Origin: Polytrichum commune
Taxonomy: Eukaryota > Streptophyta > Polytrichopsida > Polytrichales > Polytrichaceae
Reading direction: 5' to 3'
Assembly: GCA_950295325.1 (NCBI GenBank)
Contig: OX485806.1
Location: 47,053,169-47,117,168, forward strand
DNA: 64,000 nucleotides
The position numbers and the translations under genes were made by a program. The notes beneath the pieces are model-generated. The model had not been told where the DNA came from. It did no database searches and was given only the letters and a program-made list of their open reading frames with translations. Shown one piece after another: positions 1 to 11,347 of the stretch. The first letter of the stretch is position 1. Each line of letters begins with the position of its first letter.

Positions 1-274
1 GCAAGTATAGCTGAGATGAGGTATATATAAAATCAAGAGGTACAAATAAAAGTCAATGACCTTGTAGAGAATGATACAAACAAATTGGATATTGTACAAT
101 TCAAAGAAAATGTTGTTGAAACAAAAGTAGACTATGAGAAAAATATCAAAAATATGTTAAAAGAAGCTACCCGAGTTTATTTGATGTAGGTAAAATCCAA
201 TTACACGAAGTAGTTAGGAAAAAAAAAACAAAACTATCATTTCCAGCGGATATTATTATTGATATAGAAAAATA
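1..274. other. No gene recognised
   Basis: AT-rich sequence. A short plus-strand open stretch (about 31-189) reads as a charged, helix-prone peptide ending at a stop, but it is too short and unlike anything I recognise to call a gene. Confidence 0.4.
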
Positions 275-730
275 CTAGATCTTATCAATGAGCCGATCCA
301 TTTGATAATCTACCTTCTGCAGCAATTCATTGGTCTTGGCAAAGTGGTCCAACATAGCGGTTCCATTGTCTATCATATTCTCAAAGCAAAATAAAACTTT
401 GTCTTGAAATTTGTTTTTTTTAGTTAATGATGGTTCGGATTGAAATTTGCATTCTATTTGTATATCCTAATATATATCTTGATTTGAATAATTACAATTG
501 TTTTGTATATCACCAGTTGTATTATCTATCGTAGTTGCACTCACATGCTTCATTACGGAGCCGGCTTGGTGCCACCACTGATCCAAAAAATCATAGAATT
601 TACATTTATGCCCATTATTTCTGGAAACCGAATTAGCAAGTTTGTCCTCTTTGTACAACTTAAAAATAATATCAAACTTCTTTTGATATGCTTCAACCAT
701 ACGAGAAAATCCAGGGAGTGCAACCAACAT
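275..730 (-). pseudogene. Fragment of a Myb/SANT-like (trihelix-type) protein
   Basis: One minus-strand frame runs from about 730 to a TAG at 275-277, interrupted by a single TAG at 467-469. The N-terminal half contains FYDFLDQWWHQ after a basic segment with YKEDKLANS, resembling the third helix of plant Myb/SANT-like domains found in PIF/Harbinger accessory proteins and trihelix factors. The C-terminal half is helical (LLQKVDYQMDRLIDKI) and could be a dimerisation tail. No start region or first helix is visible, so this is a 3' exon or a truncated copy. Whether it comes from a transposon or a host gene cannot be decided here. The family assignment is an inference from pattern only. Confidence 0.4.
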
Positions 731-1054
731 TCATGCTCGAAGCCAAATCATATATAATTTTCTGTTCAAAATGAATTATAACATTAGAATACTATGCAAT
801 ATGATATGTTGGAGAATGTTAAAATGCTTTAAAATAAAATTCAAATCTTAAAAAATGGCCTTGAAATATTTAGGGTAGTACATGCTTGGATAGTGTAGAA
901 TGAATATAAAAACAATATATGGATCTTTTAGCATCAAGAAAAGAGAAAGGCTAAAATTTATTTGGTTGGTGAAGTGTAGAGATAAGGCTTTAAATCCATA
1001 AGGTCCATAGTTTGATGCTCGGTAACATTGTTTTGATTGAACCTCCATTTGATT

Positions 1055-2110
1055 TGTCACAGTATGCGGCGTTGGCGGCCGCACTTTATCCGTTGGGCTT
1101 CATCCATTTAGATTTGGATAAATGAATGTTAGATGTGGAGAGGAAGGCTCGTAAGTGAGGAGCCTCCTTTTTGGCTTGGCATTCTTGCCAAGTCAAGTCT
1201 TATGAATAAGTGTGTGGAGAGAGTTGGTGTGAGGTGAAGATTGCATATTTTTGCAATAAATCTTGAGTTCATCTCCTATTTCTTACACTTTTAGATTCTC
1301 TCGTGATGGAGTGAAAGATAGCTTGACTCATTGTCTGCATTTGAAGAGAAATTAAAGCTCTTTTAAGGGTTTGACTTTCTTCCTTCTCACTTGGCAAGAA
1401 TGCTTCATTTTTCTTTTTTTCTTCTTCATTATTGAGATATTATGTGCAAGGAAGGGCGTGAGGACAAAGAGTGACGAAGTTGTAAAATGTTGGAGCGAAG
1501 AACACCGCGGATTTGTGGGGCAACAAGAAAAAAATTGGTTGCTTGTGAATGCCACATCAAGGTGAATTGTGGTGATGGATTATTGAATTATCTATGGAAT
1601 TTCTTGTCATATATTCACTTACAAGCTTGAATTCACATCATTGAGCTTGTGAAGAGCATTTTGGATTTCGATTCAAGTTTAATTTCATTCAAAAAAAATT
1701 AAAAATTAAAATAAAATAGGAGAGGCGGAGGAGCTCCTCTGGGATCTCCTATTTCATCAAGGTAGCTAGTGGCCGTCTGAAGGCACGCGGCGTCAATCCG
1801 CTCCCCCCTCTCCCGTCCCCATTCCTCCCCCTCTATCCCAGCTAGCCCCCCCTAGCCTCCCCCTACCTAGCCCCCTAGCCTATCCCCTAGGCCAACGCAC
1901 CTAAGCCTCTCCCCCCTAGCTAGCCTAGGCCCCCCTAGGACCACCCCCTAGACCCCTACCCCCCCCCCCCCGTCTACGTTTCCCCTCCCCCCCACCGACA
2001 AGTGGCTCTCAACCCCCCCCCCCGGGCCTTGCAACTGTAGGATAGGCTGCTGGCCGGCAGCAGCCAGCAGCCCCCCCATTTTTTATTTTTAAATTAAAAA
2101 AAATTAAAAA
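1055..2110 (+). mobile_element. LTR of family Y (copy Y1)
   Basis: It begins TGTCACAGTATGCGGCG and closely matches the reverse complement of 14665-15900 (Y2) and the sequence from 21847 (Y3) through the segments around GGCGGCCGCAC, GGAGAGGAAGGCTC and TTTTTGCAATAAATCTTGAG. The shared 5' edge in three unrelated contexts defines the LTR start. AATAAA near 1257 is a plausible poly(A) signal. The 3' edge is unclear because the match fades in an A/T-rich run after the C-rich tract; no target-site duplication was found. It may be a solo or truncated LTR. Confidence 0.65.
1798..2070. repeat. C-rich low-complexity tract
   Basis: About 270 bases of C-runs punctuated by CTAG, inside the Y1 LTR. It ends in a GC-rich hairpin around GCTGCTGGCCGGCAGCAGCC. 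It is replaced by a shorter, different GC-rich segment in Y2, so it probably expanded by slippage. Confidence 0.7.
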
Positions 2111-2383
2111 AATTGTATTTCCATAGATATACCTATATAGTTTAACAACTGCAGTTCTTGGGTTTTGAAACAAACTTTTACGAAAGTATTTTTGCCAAAG
2201 TTGTTATTAATGAAGAATAAATTTGGGGGCTTGAAGATGATCTGATACCGGCATTCATAAACGCCTTATGAGACATTAAGGATTTTTGGGGTTCGCGAGC
2301 GTGAAAAACCGTAAGGAATTCGCAAGAACATCCATGATCATGCAGAGGGCGTGGGATTACAGTGCGGTAGATTTATTCTTCTA

Positions 2384-2558
2384 TCATATTGGTTTCTGCT
2401 TCAATGTCTCAAATGCTTGTTGCTGCTCACAACCCCAAGTCCAAGGTTGGTCCTTGCTTGTGAGAATGGTAAGAGGCTTGGCGATCAAGGTAAAGTTCTT
2501 GACGAATCGACGATAGTAATTCACCAAGCCCAAGAAAGCACGAAGTCTCGGCACATCG
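2384..2558 (-). pseudogene. Reverse transcriptase connection/RNase H start, copy 1 (separated piece)
   Basis: The peptide contains RAFLGLVNYYRRF, the hallmark of the thumb/connection region following the Ty3/gypsy palm, and then WTWGCEQQQAFETLK at the start of RNase H. It continues the frame that stops at 5404 after KVDTLQKILAP, the two being separated by the Z1 insertion. The frame ends at about 2384 and RNase H proper and integrase are lost, replaced by unassigned sequence down to about 2110. It is not functional. Confidence 0.8.
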
Positions 2559-3310
2559 ACCGGTGTGGTACTTTTGGGCCACCCCCTTTCGAGGGAGCCT
2601 AAAAGTATCACACAAGCCCTTCGGTGAAGGTGGCCTGCATTTGCAGGCGCCCAAGCCGAACCCGGATGATAGGTGTATAACGTGAGTAGTTAGATTTTTA
2701 AGGGAGATTAAATATGCGTCGTAGTACCTCCGGAGGTTAGGCCTTAGTTTTTTACTAGTGTGGCTTTAAACTCCACTAACCAATTTCATATCTAGTTCTA
2801 ACCTTAACCTACAACCTATTCTACGCGCAGACGCACCAGCCTTGAAACCAAGGCAATCCTAATTTGTGAATTGGGATGGTTCTGATACACCCAACCGGGT
2901 GTGACTCATACCACCCTAACTCAACGAACGGAATAACGACAATTTGATGGACCATTCAATTCTTCCTATTTCTTTATTTAGTTCTATTTAGTTTTCTAAG
3001 CGGGGGAACTTGGCCTAAGTCCCATCCTTCACACAAATTCCTTCTTAATTACTTACTTTTGTTTGCACGTCCTAACTCACTACATTAACATATTAGGCAT
3101 CACCCCTTACCTCGGGTCTCTTGCCAACAAGGGTTTACGATTTATTTTGTATGTTTTGATTGTTAAATGTGTTTACACTGGATAGACCACGAAATGCAAC
3201 TCAATGGGACCAGGGTGACGGGCGACCTGTAGGTTCAACCTGTTGCGCAATCTTCATAAATTGGGGCCATTACTCCCAATCTATGGGGCCAACAACATAA
3301 TAGTGGATTC

Positions 3311-3376
3311 GCGGGTCATTAACCCCACCTTTCCACCAACAACATTCAGAGTGGTCGTGTCGGTGATTAATCCGAC
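3311..3376. promoter_or_regulatory. Pair of conserved stem-loops in Z1
   Basis: The second hairpin (3359-3376) reads GTCGG-TGATTAAT-CCGAC. The first (3311-3328) is an imperfect version with loop TCATTAAC. Equivalent hairpins with different but complementary stems occur in Z2 and in both DNMT-element leaders. The role is unknown. Confidence 0.5.
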
Positions 3377-3779
3377 GTACCACACACGAAACTTGCTAAT
3401 AAATGAAGCTACTACCACAAAACATACCAAGGGCCCCGAAAACAATGGAATTGGGTACTCCCTTGGCGGTCAAGTGGTCAAGCCACTTGACCTTACGAGA
3501 TAGGTGAGTGGGTTTATAGATGCGTACCTTAGCCGTGCTCCCTCCAATCCTAAATGGAAGGCTTAAGGTTAGTTAATTTACCTCAATTTTCCTCGGTTGA
3601 TTTGGGCTTGATGTAGGCCGAGCTGCTACATCCTTCCTTGCTCCACTTTCCGAGCGTCGACCTTGCCTCCTTCTTTGTAACTAGTTTGGTAGTAAGCGTA
3701 CCTTAGTTAACAATTAAAATATAAAGTGTTATTCTGCCCTGTAATTTAATCCTAAGCATAATATTTATACTTAGTGCAC

Positions 3780-4560
3780 CAAATTATCTTTCCAATGATC
3801 TAAAAATCACTCTAATCGGATAAGAAATGCAAAAGTTATGAGGGTTGGAAGTGTGAGGTCGATTCAACCGACCCTTCCAACCCACCTATCTACCTTCTAA
3901 CTTCAAAAATTCATAGCACATTCCTTACTACTTGGATCTAGGCTTTCCTTATACCATTGGAAAGCTATGAACAAGCTCTAACTAGAAAAATTATGACATC
4001 AGCAGGTTAAGCTAATAGAAATTCAGCGGACTCCTTGTAACACAGCAGTCAATCAAGAAGGCTTAAACTATGTATCTCGCCTTCAACAATTCATATCTAA
4101 TTCAAATCTTAGTCAAATCAAACGTTCTATATGACCCTGGAGAGATATTAAAAAGATGTATTTGATAAAAATATGTGATTAGAAAGGTAAGCCGAAGTGA
4201 ACCCAGCAGGTCCTCTGTAATGCAGCAGTCAACCAAAAGTTCTCAAACTATGTGTCCCATCTTGCACAATTCATATCTAATTCAAATCATGCTCAAATCA
4301 AATGTTCTAAGCCATTTTGGAAAGCTACACAAAAGTTCTACTTGGGAAAAATATAATTTCTTGGAATTAAAATTCCTATTGGGCTCGCAGGTCTGATCCA
4401 GCAGCCGCTACCCACAAGACCACCCAGTTTTTCTACTCCATCTTTGAAAATCCATAACTAATTGTCATCTCAACCAAATCACAAATGGGAAACGGCTATG
4501 GATAGCTATATGAAATCTCTCTAAGAGAAAAATGATAAGTATCTTGTTCTAGCTTTTGAA
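3780..4560. repeat. Degenerate tandem repeats inside Z1
   Basis: Several diverged units of very roughly 160-180 bases share the motifs AATTCATATCTAATTCAAATC, GCAGTCAA and GGAAAGCTA. Z2 carries a matching block (about 12600-13400) whose units contain CATTCAAACATCCATAAC. The repeats belong to the Z LTR and are not a separate satellite. Confidence 0.6.
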
Positions 4561-5403
4561 CTAAGCCTTCAGGGCATTGGCAGATGAGGTCTATAATGCC
4601 TCTACTCAAAACTCTACCATCCAACCTACCTCTACAAAAGAAGGAATAATTTTGTTGGTGTGTTAATAAACACACAACCTAACTAGGAGAGAGAGAGTAG
4701 AGGAGGTTCTCAAGCCTTTCTTTTAGACCATTGAGAATACATGCTAAAGGATTTTTTCCTAACTACATTGAAGCAGGGCTTCGCCCAAAAACTAGAGAAA
4801 GAGAGAGAGCTACAAGGTGGAAGGAGGGGTTTTTAAACCCTCTCACAAAAGGGTTGGACCCCTCCTCCACCGGATCCATTTTTCAAACCCTTTCCCGAAA
4901 TTTTGGCTCGGGGGTTTTCCCGGTTGAGGTTGCCATCCTCTCGCCGAGGTGGCTCCGACAGAAAACCTTTAGAAATCTTTCTAATTTTTCCGCCATCGAG
5001 TTGGCAAGGGGGCAAGTGGGCAAGTAGCCCCCTTGCTCTCTTTCTTTTTTGTCTTCAGAAGTCTTCAAGCCGATTTTATCTTCTTACCTAAACCACCTCT
5101 AATAGTCTTGTGTGCCTCACACTAACTAATAAATTAACACTTGCTTAGCTAGCATTTACTAACATTTGCTTAATAGCTAGCATCTACTAATATTTGCTTA
5201 GCTAGTTGTTTTTACTAGCTAGCATATTTTTTTCTACTTTGCTATCTTCTAGCACTACTTAGTTTCATTTTGACCTTCCTTCTTCTAGGCTAAATGCTAA
5301 ATGAACTAATTTTTCCTAAATTCCCTATCAATTCTAACTTTTAATGCTAACATTCTAACTAAAAGTGATCCCGCAGAGTGGTGGACCACTCAAAGGGTTC
5401 ACA

Positions 5404-6297
5404 ACCGGTGCCAGGATCTTCTGCAAGGTGTCCACCTTAGCTTGTTGCACCCCAAAACCTCCTGGAATAATCATATGACCTAGATATGCTAGTCGGTCAT
5501 GGAAAAACTTGCACTTGCCATGATGCAAGCGCAATCCCCACCGCCGTAATCGCTCAAAAACGGCTTGAAGATGCTTTACATGCTCATGTGGTGTTTTGCT
5601 AAAAATGATTACGTTATCAATGTAACACCGAGCAAAAGGCAAGCCAGAGAGAACTTGGTCCATCACTCTCTGAAACTCAGCAGGCGCATTCTTGAGGCCA
5701 AATGGAAGAAACTTCCAATGGTATAGTTGATCCTTCCCATGTGATCAACTCTCCAAAATGCGGTCTTCACCTGATCTCCCGTAAGTAATGGGAGTTGGTG
5801 ATATCCGGATCTCAAGTCCAATGTGCTAAAAACCCGAGAAAATCCGATGGCATCGAACAACTCCTATGGGATTGGCATGGGATACCGATCCGACTTGGTC
5901 TTCCGATTAACTGGACGATAATCCCCACACATTCGTTTCTCCGTCCAATTGCCAAAGATATCCTTCTTTGATGGCATAACCGTAGCACAAGAATACTCCC
6001 CGTTGGAAAGTTTGATTAGCCCTACTGCCAAGAGCTCTCGGAAACACTGAGCCTGTAAGGTCTCCGAAAAATGGGATGGTCGTCCTCCAACTGAATGTGG
6101 ATGGGTTTTCCTTTATAACCTTCAAGATCCTGAAGGCTAAAAGCAAAACATCTACGGTACGAACAAATAAATGCTCATACCTTCCGTGCTTCAACACCAG
6201 TGAGACGAGGGCCTAATTCAAGTGGCCAATCATCAAACTCTCTAGTCTCCCTCTCCACCAAAGGAGAACCACCTGATGCTGGTATAGACTCTAATTG
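5404..6297 (-). pseudogene. Ty3/gypsy reverse transcriptase, copy 1
   Basis: Minus-strand pieces in shifting frames give, in order, IHIQLEDDHPIFRRPYRLS (finger region), MCGDYRPVNRKTKSDRYPMP, FSTLDLRSGYHQLP (first catalytic aspartate motif), a GLKNAPAEFQR-like remnant and FARCYIDNVIIFSKT (YxDD box). The second aspartate of the YxDD box is Asn (YIDN), which would impair polymerisation. At least three frameshifts or stops (near 5985, 5870 and 5690) are visible. It follows the methyltransferase domain directly with a serine-rich linker, so both belonged to one polyprotein. It is continued by 2558-2384 beyond Z1. Confidence 0.85.
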
Positions 6298-7697
6298 CTA
6301 CTGAGAGGAGGGGGCATTGACCATGCCCCCAGTCATAGTGCTAGTACTAGAATTTGGCATTTCTTCATCACCACCAATATATGATGATGAAGCCACCACC
6401 GGAGGCGAAAAAACCAAAGCAGTGTAAAAATGTTGAGCTCGAAGCTCCTCCATCACATGCTGCTCGAATTGAAAAATTCGTTCGGCTTCTCCAACCATGG
6501 CGTGAATTCCCTCCTCCATAGATGTGGACCGCTGTGCTCCCTGACCAGAGTCCTCTGCCCCCGGAGACAACCACTGGTTACCACGATGCCTTTGCAATGA
6601 AAGGCATAAAGCAACAGTCCACACCATGGTATGAAGATCCATGGCTTGGCCCAACACGAAGCGTCGTTGGCCCTCAGAAAGGCCGGGAGCAGCGGTGGTG
6701 CTAGTGCGGAATCCCATAGCACGCTCCCGTTCGTCAGCCATTGGTTCGGTGTGGGTTTTGGTGTGAACATCCCACACCATACCCGGCCCCAGATCGCGAA
6801 AAGCGAAGGACTGTGGAAACGTCATAAATGTGGGAAAGGCCCGCCGTGGCGCCCCCATTTTATTGACCAATGCCAACGGGGGCAAATCATCTCAAACAAC
6901 CGGCAAAGAAATCCGGTGTGGATCCAAGATGTTATTCACCTTTTGATCGAAAAGTGGAGGCACTGCAGAAAATGCTGCAGCTAAAGTAGATGACGGTGTG
7001 AGGTTGGTCCAAATCCACCAAGGCCGGTGGGCATAAGAACCAATGCTCGCGGCATCCACAAAAATGGGATCTCCAAGGTGTTGACGAACATAATGATCGC
7101 CTTCCAACACCTTGTCCCGAGAGTCTCCCAACAAAGGTACATTCTTGAAAATATACCATGGAGGGGAAGGTTGGTGGGAAAACCACCACTGCATGAGGCG
7201 GATGAGGTCCCAAAATAGAATAGACCTGGGATCCTCTAGTCCTCCGTCTGCTTCAGCATGTGAGTGGCCTTGGCATGGCCAACCTACAATCACCATATTC
7301 ACTCGACCCAAGTGTCGTAAGTCGGCCTCACTGATGAGTGTGACATCACGAGGGAGACGTGAAAAACACCCATGAATGGCAGTCGGGTGTAATTGCTGAG
7401 GATACAACACCATCAACTGGTGAAGATGGTGACGAGCCATACGGGTGGACACTTGAGAGTTGTCCACATAGACATACCGCTTGACCGTAAGGCCAACCTC
7501 CAATACGGCTGCTAATCCTGTGCCAATGCCCCCAAGCAGCTCCACCAAAGTAATCCCAATGTCTGGAGGGCGTCACAAAATGGGGCGTGCCAATGTGGAT
7601 AGACTATCCGATATGACTGGTGTGGGAGAACTGAGAGAGAGGACAATGTCCTCACACTATTGGAACAAGCCGGAGGAATCACGCCACGGAGGTAGAG
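6298..7697 (-). pseudogene. Cytosine-5 DNA methyltransferase domain within gypsy pol (DNMT3/DRM-like), copy 1
   Basis: One minus-strand frame carries the C5-methyltransferase motifs in canonical order. Motif I is ELLGGIGTGLAAV (SAM binding, near 7545-7505), followed by YVDNSQ. Motif IV is GWPCQGHSH with the catalytic Cys (near 7280). Motif VI is FKNVPLL (near 7150), where the usual Glu of ENV is Lys. Motif VIII-like is AHRPWWIWTNL (near 7030). Motif IX-like is ERERAMGF and motif X-like is RRFVLGQAMDLHTMVW (6730-6610). The VDAASIGSYAHRP...WTNL block resembles DNMT3-type enzymes more than bacterial or DNMT1 types, although PCQ replaces the DNMT3 PCN. Stops occur near 7655 (TAG), 7587 (TGA for Trp) and 6894 (TGA). 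The frame then runs to 6298 through a low-complexity linker to reverse transcriptase. An X LTR cuts off its N-terminal side. It is inactive as it stands. Confidence 0.85.
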
Positions 7698-8673
7698 TGT
7701 CGCAACCCTTGCTAGCCCCCCCTTGACAATCTTGCCAATTTTCAATTCTAGCAAAGGTTACGAGTCGCTAACCCTTCACATTCCGCCATGCTAATGGTTA
7801 GCTCCTCTTACCCCGGACCATATAGTTCATAGGAGGGGAACCAACCCTCCTACTTTGCTTTCGGGACTCACCCCTTAATCGGTAACCCATTCCTAGATGT
7901 GGACTTCCATCCATGGAAGTCCCATCTTATGTTGATCATCGCGTTGCCAGAGCAACACTACAACAACCCGAGTCATACTAGGCAACTATGGCCTCACAAT
8001 GGGCCAATGCCCATGGAGGCCTTGCCGTTCGGCCTCGGGTGGGTGAGGCCACACCACCTCACCCATATAAGCCTCTAGGACTTCACGCGGGGCCCCTACC
8101 CCACCGTCAACCAACCTCTTGTCTCTCTACCAAGAGTTGGGGCCAAGTGGACATTTTCCCTTAGCTGCTGGGCCTAGAACCCCCCAGCAGCTTCAGACCA
8201 TCATAACTTCCTTGTATGATGTCTGATCATAACAACCAACCACTCCATCTTCATCTACGCTTCACGTAGATGCCGATGGACTCCTCACTTGCCCCATTCG
8301 GGCAAGTATTGAGGAAGTTATGCCTGTTTGAACCTTGGCAGTCCCGGGAATCACTCCCAGGCACTGCTGTACCAGGGCGCTGTCCCGGGACAGCGCCCCA
8401 CTCAAATGGCCATAACTCCTAGCTCACACCTCCGATTGAGGTGTTCTTGAGCTTTCTAGAATCACCACGCCATGAGCTACGCATAACTCATGGCCTTACC
8501 CTTGTGCCTCCTAGTCTTCGTGGGTGGGAGGCGTCCCCAACGCCCAGGGCCCTCACCCACACTAGGATCACTTGGGCCCTCTCACCAACGGCGCCACAAG
8601 TCCCGGGTGTCACTCCGGGGTCCCCCTTGTGCCCATGGTGTTTCGGGCACTCCTCATGGAGAGGTGCGCGACA
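7698..8673 (-). mobile_element. Family X LTR, copy A
   Basis: Minus-strand LTR that starts TGTCGCGCACC and ends GGGTTGCGACA, like 43926-44898, whose adjacent PBS fixes the orientation. On the minus strand it is preceded at 8674-8690 by a purine-rich run (GGTGGGGGTGAG), as expected for the polypurine tract upstream of a 3' LTR. Flanks (TAGAG and CTCAC) do not match, so it is not a clean solo LTR. It contains the X-family hairpins: a GGGCGCTGTCCC dyad at about 8376-8399 and ACTTGCCC/GGGCAAGT at 8287-8307. Confidence 0.85.
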
Positions 8674-10515
8674 CTCACCCCCACCAAACGGAGTCGATGC
8701 CCTCATCGATTATACTCGTAGTCGGCACACCAATTCTCAAGTTGCCATCCTCTATGGTGCGGCATTGTGTTTACCTTAGGGCGCGACCCCCACAATGCAT
8801 CTTCAAATTTGGCATAGTCCCAAAGGTATTGCCTTGCTATCAAAGGCTTTGTGCTATCAAGGGAAAACATGTTTGTTTTGTGGACAAATTATTGGAAATT
8901 GCTTTTGTGGCACTAAACCAATTCGTCCCACGGACGAAATGTTAAAAGTTGGCTTTGCGGACCGAGCCAAAACATATTGTTGCGGTGGACGGAGAATTAG
9001 ATGGTGGCTTTGTGGCCAAGGCTAGTAGCCTTAAGCCAAGGCCAAGTCATGTATACCTTGAGGCTCAAATGAATGGGAGATATGTCTCATGAGTTGTCAA
9101 AGAGGCAACGGACTCTTTCATGAGCCGAAAGCTCACAAGGGGGTTGGGGCTCGCGGACGGGTAGAGCCGGCAAGCCCACCAAAGTACGGTTTGCAAAGGG
9201 CGAACCGCATGAAGCAAAGGAGGCGGCGATGCATGTAACCTTTTGATGTGGGACATTAGATTTTTGTCAACATTTCACTCTATGTGAAATAAATGAGGTG
9301 CATGTCATTGGAAAGGTCGCCTTCTTTGAAACTCACATGAAAGATGTGAGGTGCAAGCCGGTGTGCTTGCGGTGCATTATGATGTGTCATAATGGCAAAG
9401 AGATGAAGTTCAAATTGATAAAGACTCCTATGGTAGGAGGACCCAAGTTGAATTTGGTCTTAATGGACCAAATGAAAAATGGCCAACATAATAGTCTTGG
9501 TTCAATTGGAGCAACTCGATAGAACTTATGGGGAGGCTAGGAAAGATGGGCCTCCCCTAAACCACTTTGGTGGGATGTTGGGGAGATACAATGATGTATT
9601 CACCAATGTGTTGCCCAAAAGTTACCGCCAAGAAATGAAAATAACCTTGCTCAACAAGATATTGAGTTCTAGAGGTATGTGGTGACAAAGGAAGTTGGTG
9701 ACAAACATGAAGAATATCAAGGCCATCCAAAAGGAGAATTGGTCCTTGACTCAAGAAAATGGCTTAGTTCATTTGTTGGCCTAGCCAACTACTACCACCA
9801 CTTTATTCGAGGTTTTTCTAAGGTTGCTAGGACCTTAGTCAATTTGTTGAAAAAATGGCTATCCCAAGAGTGGGATGAGCCTTGTCACCAAGCCTTTGGG
9901 AAGCTCAAGAGCAAGTTCCCTTCACAAGATGTGGTTAAGTTTCCGGGTTTTCATAAGCATTTTGAGGTGCACATGGAGACGAAGGATTTTATCATTGGCG
10001 GATGTTGATGTAAAAAAAAATAAAAAAATGGCCATTGCATATGGGAGCATGAAGCTCGATGGTTGTCCGACTTGTGAAAGAAATGGCTATCCCAAGTGTG
10101 GGACTAGCCTTGTCACCAAGTCTTTGGGGAGCTTAAGAGCAAGTTCTCTTCGCCGCCCGTGCTCAAATTCATGGAATTTGACAAACCTTTTGAGGTGCAT
10201 ACGGGGGCGAGTAACTTTGCCAATGATGGATTGTTAATGTAAGATGGATGGCCTTTGCATATGGGGGCTTGAGGCTCGATGGTTGTCAAAGAAGACAACC
10301 AACTCATGACAAAGAACTTCTTTGTCGTAGTGCATTGCTTGAAGATGTGGCGACATTATTTGGGGTCGCACAAAGCAAAGGTCTACATGGACAATGTGTC
10401 CTAAAAGTATTTTAACATATACAAGCGCAAGTGAGCGCCAAGTCATTGCGGTGGCATGATAGTTTGGCGTTTATGAAGGTGGATTTGGTCCACAAACCGG
10501 ACCGGGGAAATGTGG
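8674..10515 (+). mobile_element. Family X gypsy internal fragment (protease to RNase H), inverted relative to LTR A
   Basis: After about 120 bases that may be the 3' end of an X element on the minus strand, the plus strand carries decayed X pol sequence matching the minus strand of 38936-41401. It has a cysteine-bearing region (8850-9020), the GEARKDGPPLNHFG segment (9540-9570), FVGLANYYHHFIRGFSKVARTLVNLL at the end of RT (9770-9860), two tandem copies of the RNase H start (9870-10000 and 10075-10215), and a final stretch with SAKSLRWHDSLAF in which the RNase H end is recognisable. At about 10515 it joins gag of the DNMT element. Many stops and shifts are present. Confidence 0.75.
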
Positions 10516-11347
10516 CCAACCTAGATTCTCTGGGAAACCTCGCCAACCTAGTATACATGGTACGAGGTGTATTGTCCTTCTCCCGTCTGAAATCTTGTAT
10601 CCGCTGCATCTGGTCACGACGGAAGCCTCTGTACTCCTCTTGTAGATGCAGCTCAAATGCCAGCAATGGCTCAAAATCTGGCGGCGCCCCTAAAGAGGCT
10701 AAAGCCGCTTGGGTGGCCTTGGCATAACGCGATAGTGGAAGAACTGGGCTCGACGTATTCGTTGCAGTGGGAGCAGGACCCGTAGCTCTCGGCTCACCAG
10801 AAGGAGCTTCCTCCACATCCACCATATAACCTCCCTCCGTTACCTCTGACTTAACCTCGGGAACGGCCATCAAACTGGAAGTTGTTCCTTCCTTCAATGC
10901 GGACACCAACTCAACCCGAGTCTCCCAATGTCGCTCCACCTGGCGCAGCTCCATCCAATGAGCATCCGTCCATTGCTCATAGGTCTGGAGAGCTTCGTGT
11001 TCCAAATGCTGTGGCAAAAGCTCGAACGCATACCAATCGTTGAAGTTGGTATTGCGTTGACGTTTCTTCCTCATCCATGTTCTGAACCAAATTTTCCAAT
11101 CTTGCAGGGAAATGGTCCCCGCTCGACCAGAAAATCGGTCCCGGATGCCGCCTCGCGTCTCCTCCTCCATCTCGTCAAAGGATCCCACCCAAAGGATGTG
11201 AGACCGAGTGGCAGTCGCCCACGCCGAAGTAGGCTGAAAAGCCTCGTCGGGTGCTACCACGGGTTCACTGTCCAAAAGGTCCGAAAATTGACCTTGCGAT
11301 GATGCCGGATTTGGAGAACGATAATGTTGGCTCCGAGTTGTAACCAT
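10516..11347 (-). pseudogene. Gag of the DNMT-carrying gypsy element, copy 1 (C-terminal part lost)
   Basis: Starts MVTTRSQHYRSPNPASS and stays open for about 277 residues. The core has ISLQDWKIWFRTWMRKKRQR and WYAFELLPQHLEHEALQTYEQW, a helical capsid-like region of Ty3/gypsy gag, followed by an acidic proline/serine linker and a charged MQRIQDFRREKDNTPRTMYTRLARF segment. Copy 2 (16287-18068) is collinear and continues into zinc knuckles, which copy 1 lost where the X fragment joins at about 10515; the antisense X sequence keeps the frame open to 10412. This is the best preserved gag in the window. The ATG lies about 75 bases inside the Z2 insertion edge. Confidence 0.8.

Larger units (their letters stand above)
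2564..5403. mobile_element. Family Z insertion Z1 (probable solo LTR, 2.84 kb)
   Basis: It starts TGTGGTACTTTTGGGCC, ends GGGTTCACA, and is flanked by the 5-bp duplication ACCGG (2559-2563 and 5404-5408). A second copy at 11425-14237 has the same edges and internal order: a CGAGGGAGCCT block near the left end, a CTACGCGCAGA block, stem-loops, degenerate repeats containing CATAACT, then two small antisense-like open stretches. TG...CA ends, a 5-bp TSD and no coding domains fit a long solo LTR. A non-autonomous LTR element cannot be excluded. Its leader-like stem-loops resemble those of the DNMT element, so Z may be the LTR of a related gypsy family. Confidence 0.75.

Noticed and set aside
2240..2258. 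Minus-strand GGTATCAGATC, similar to the initiator-Met PBS
   Set aside because: Two mismatches to the core and no LTR end next to it; treated as chance or an unrecognisable remnant.
7255..7290. Methyltransferase as a bacterial restriction-modification enzyme or contamination
   Set aside because: The domain is embedded between gypsy gag/protease and RT in two copies, and its motif VIII region is not of the bacterial QRxR type.
8441..8945. Open frames seen at each X LTR (proline/glycine-rich peptides recurring at 27109, 42142, 42729 and 44666)
   Set aside because: The same peptides recur because the LTR is repeated; they lie in LTR U3/R sequence on both strands and show no codon constraint.
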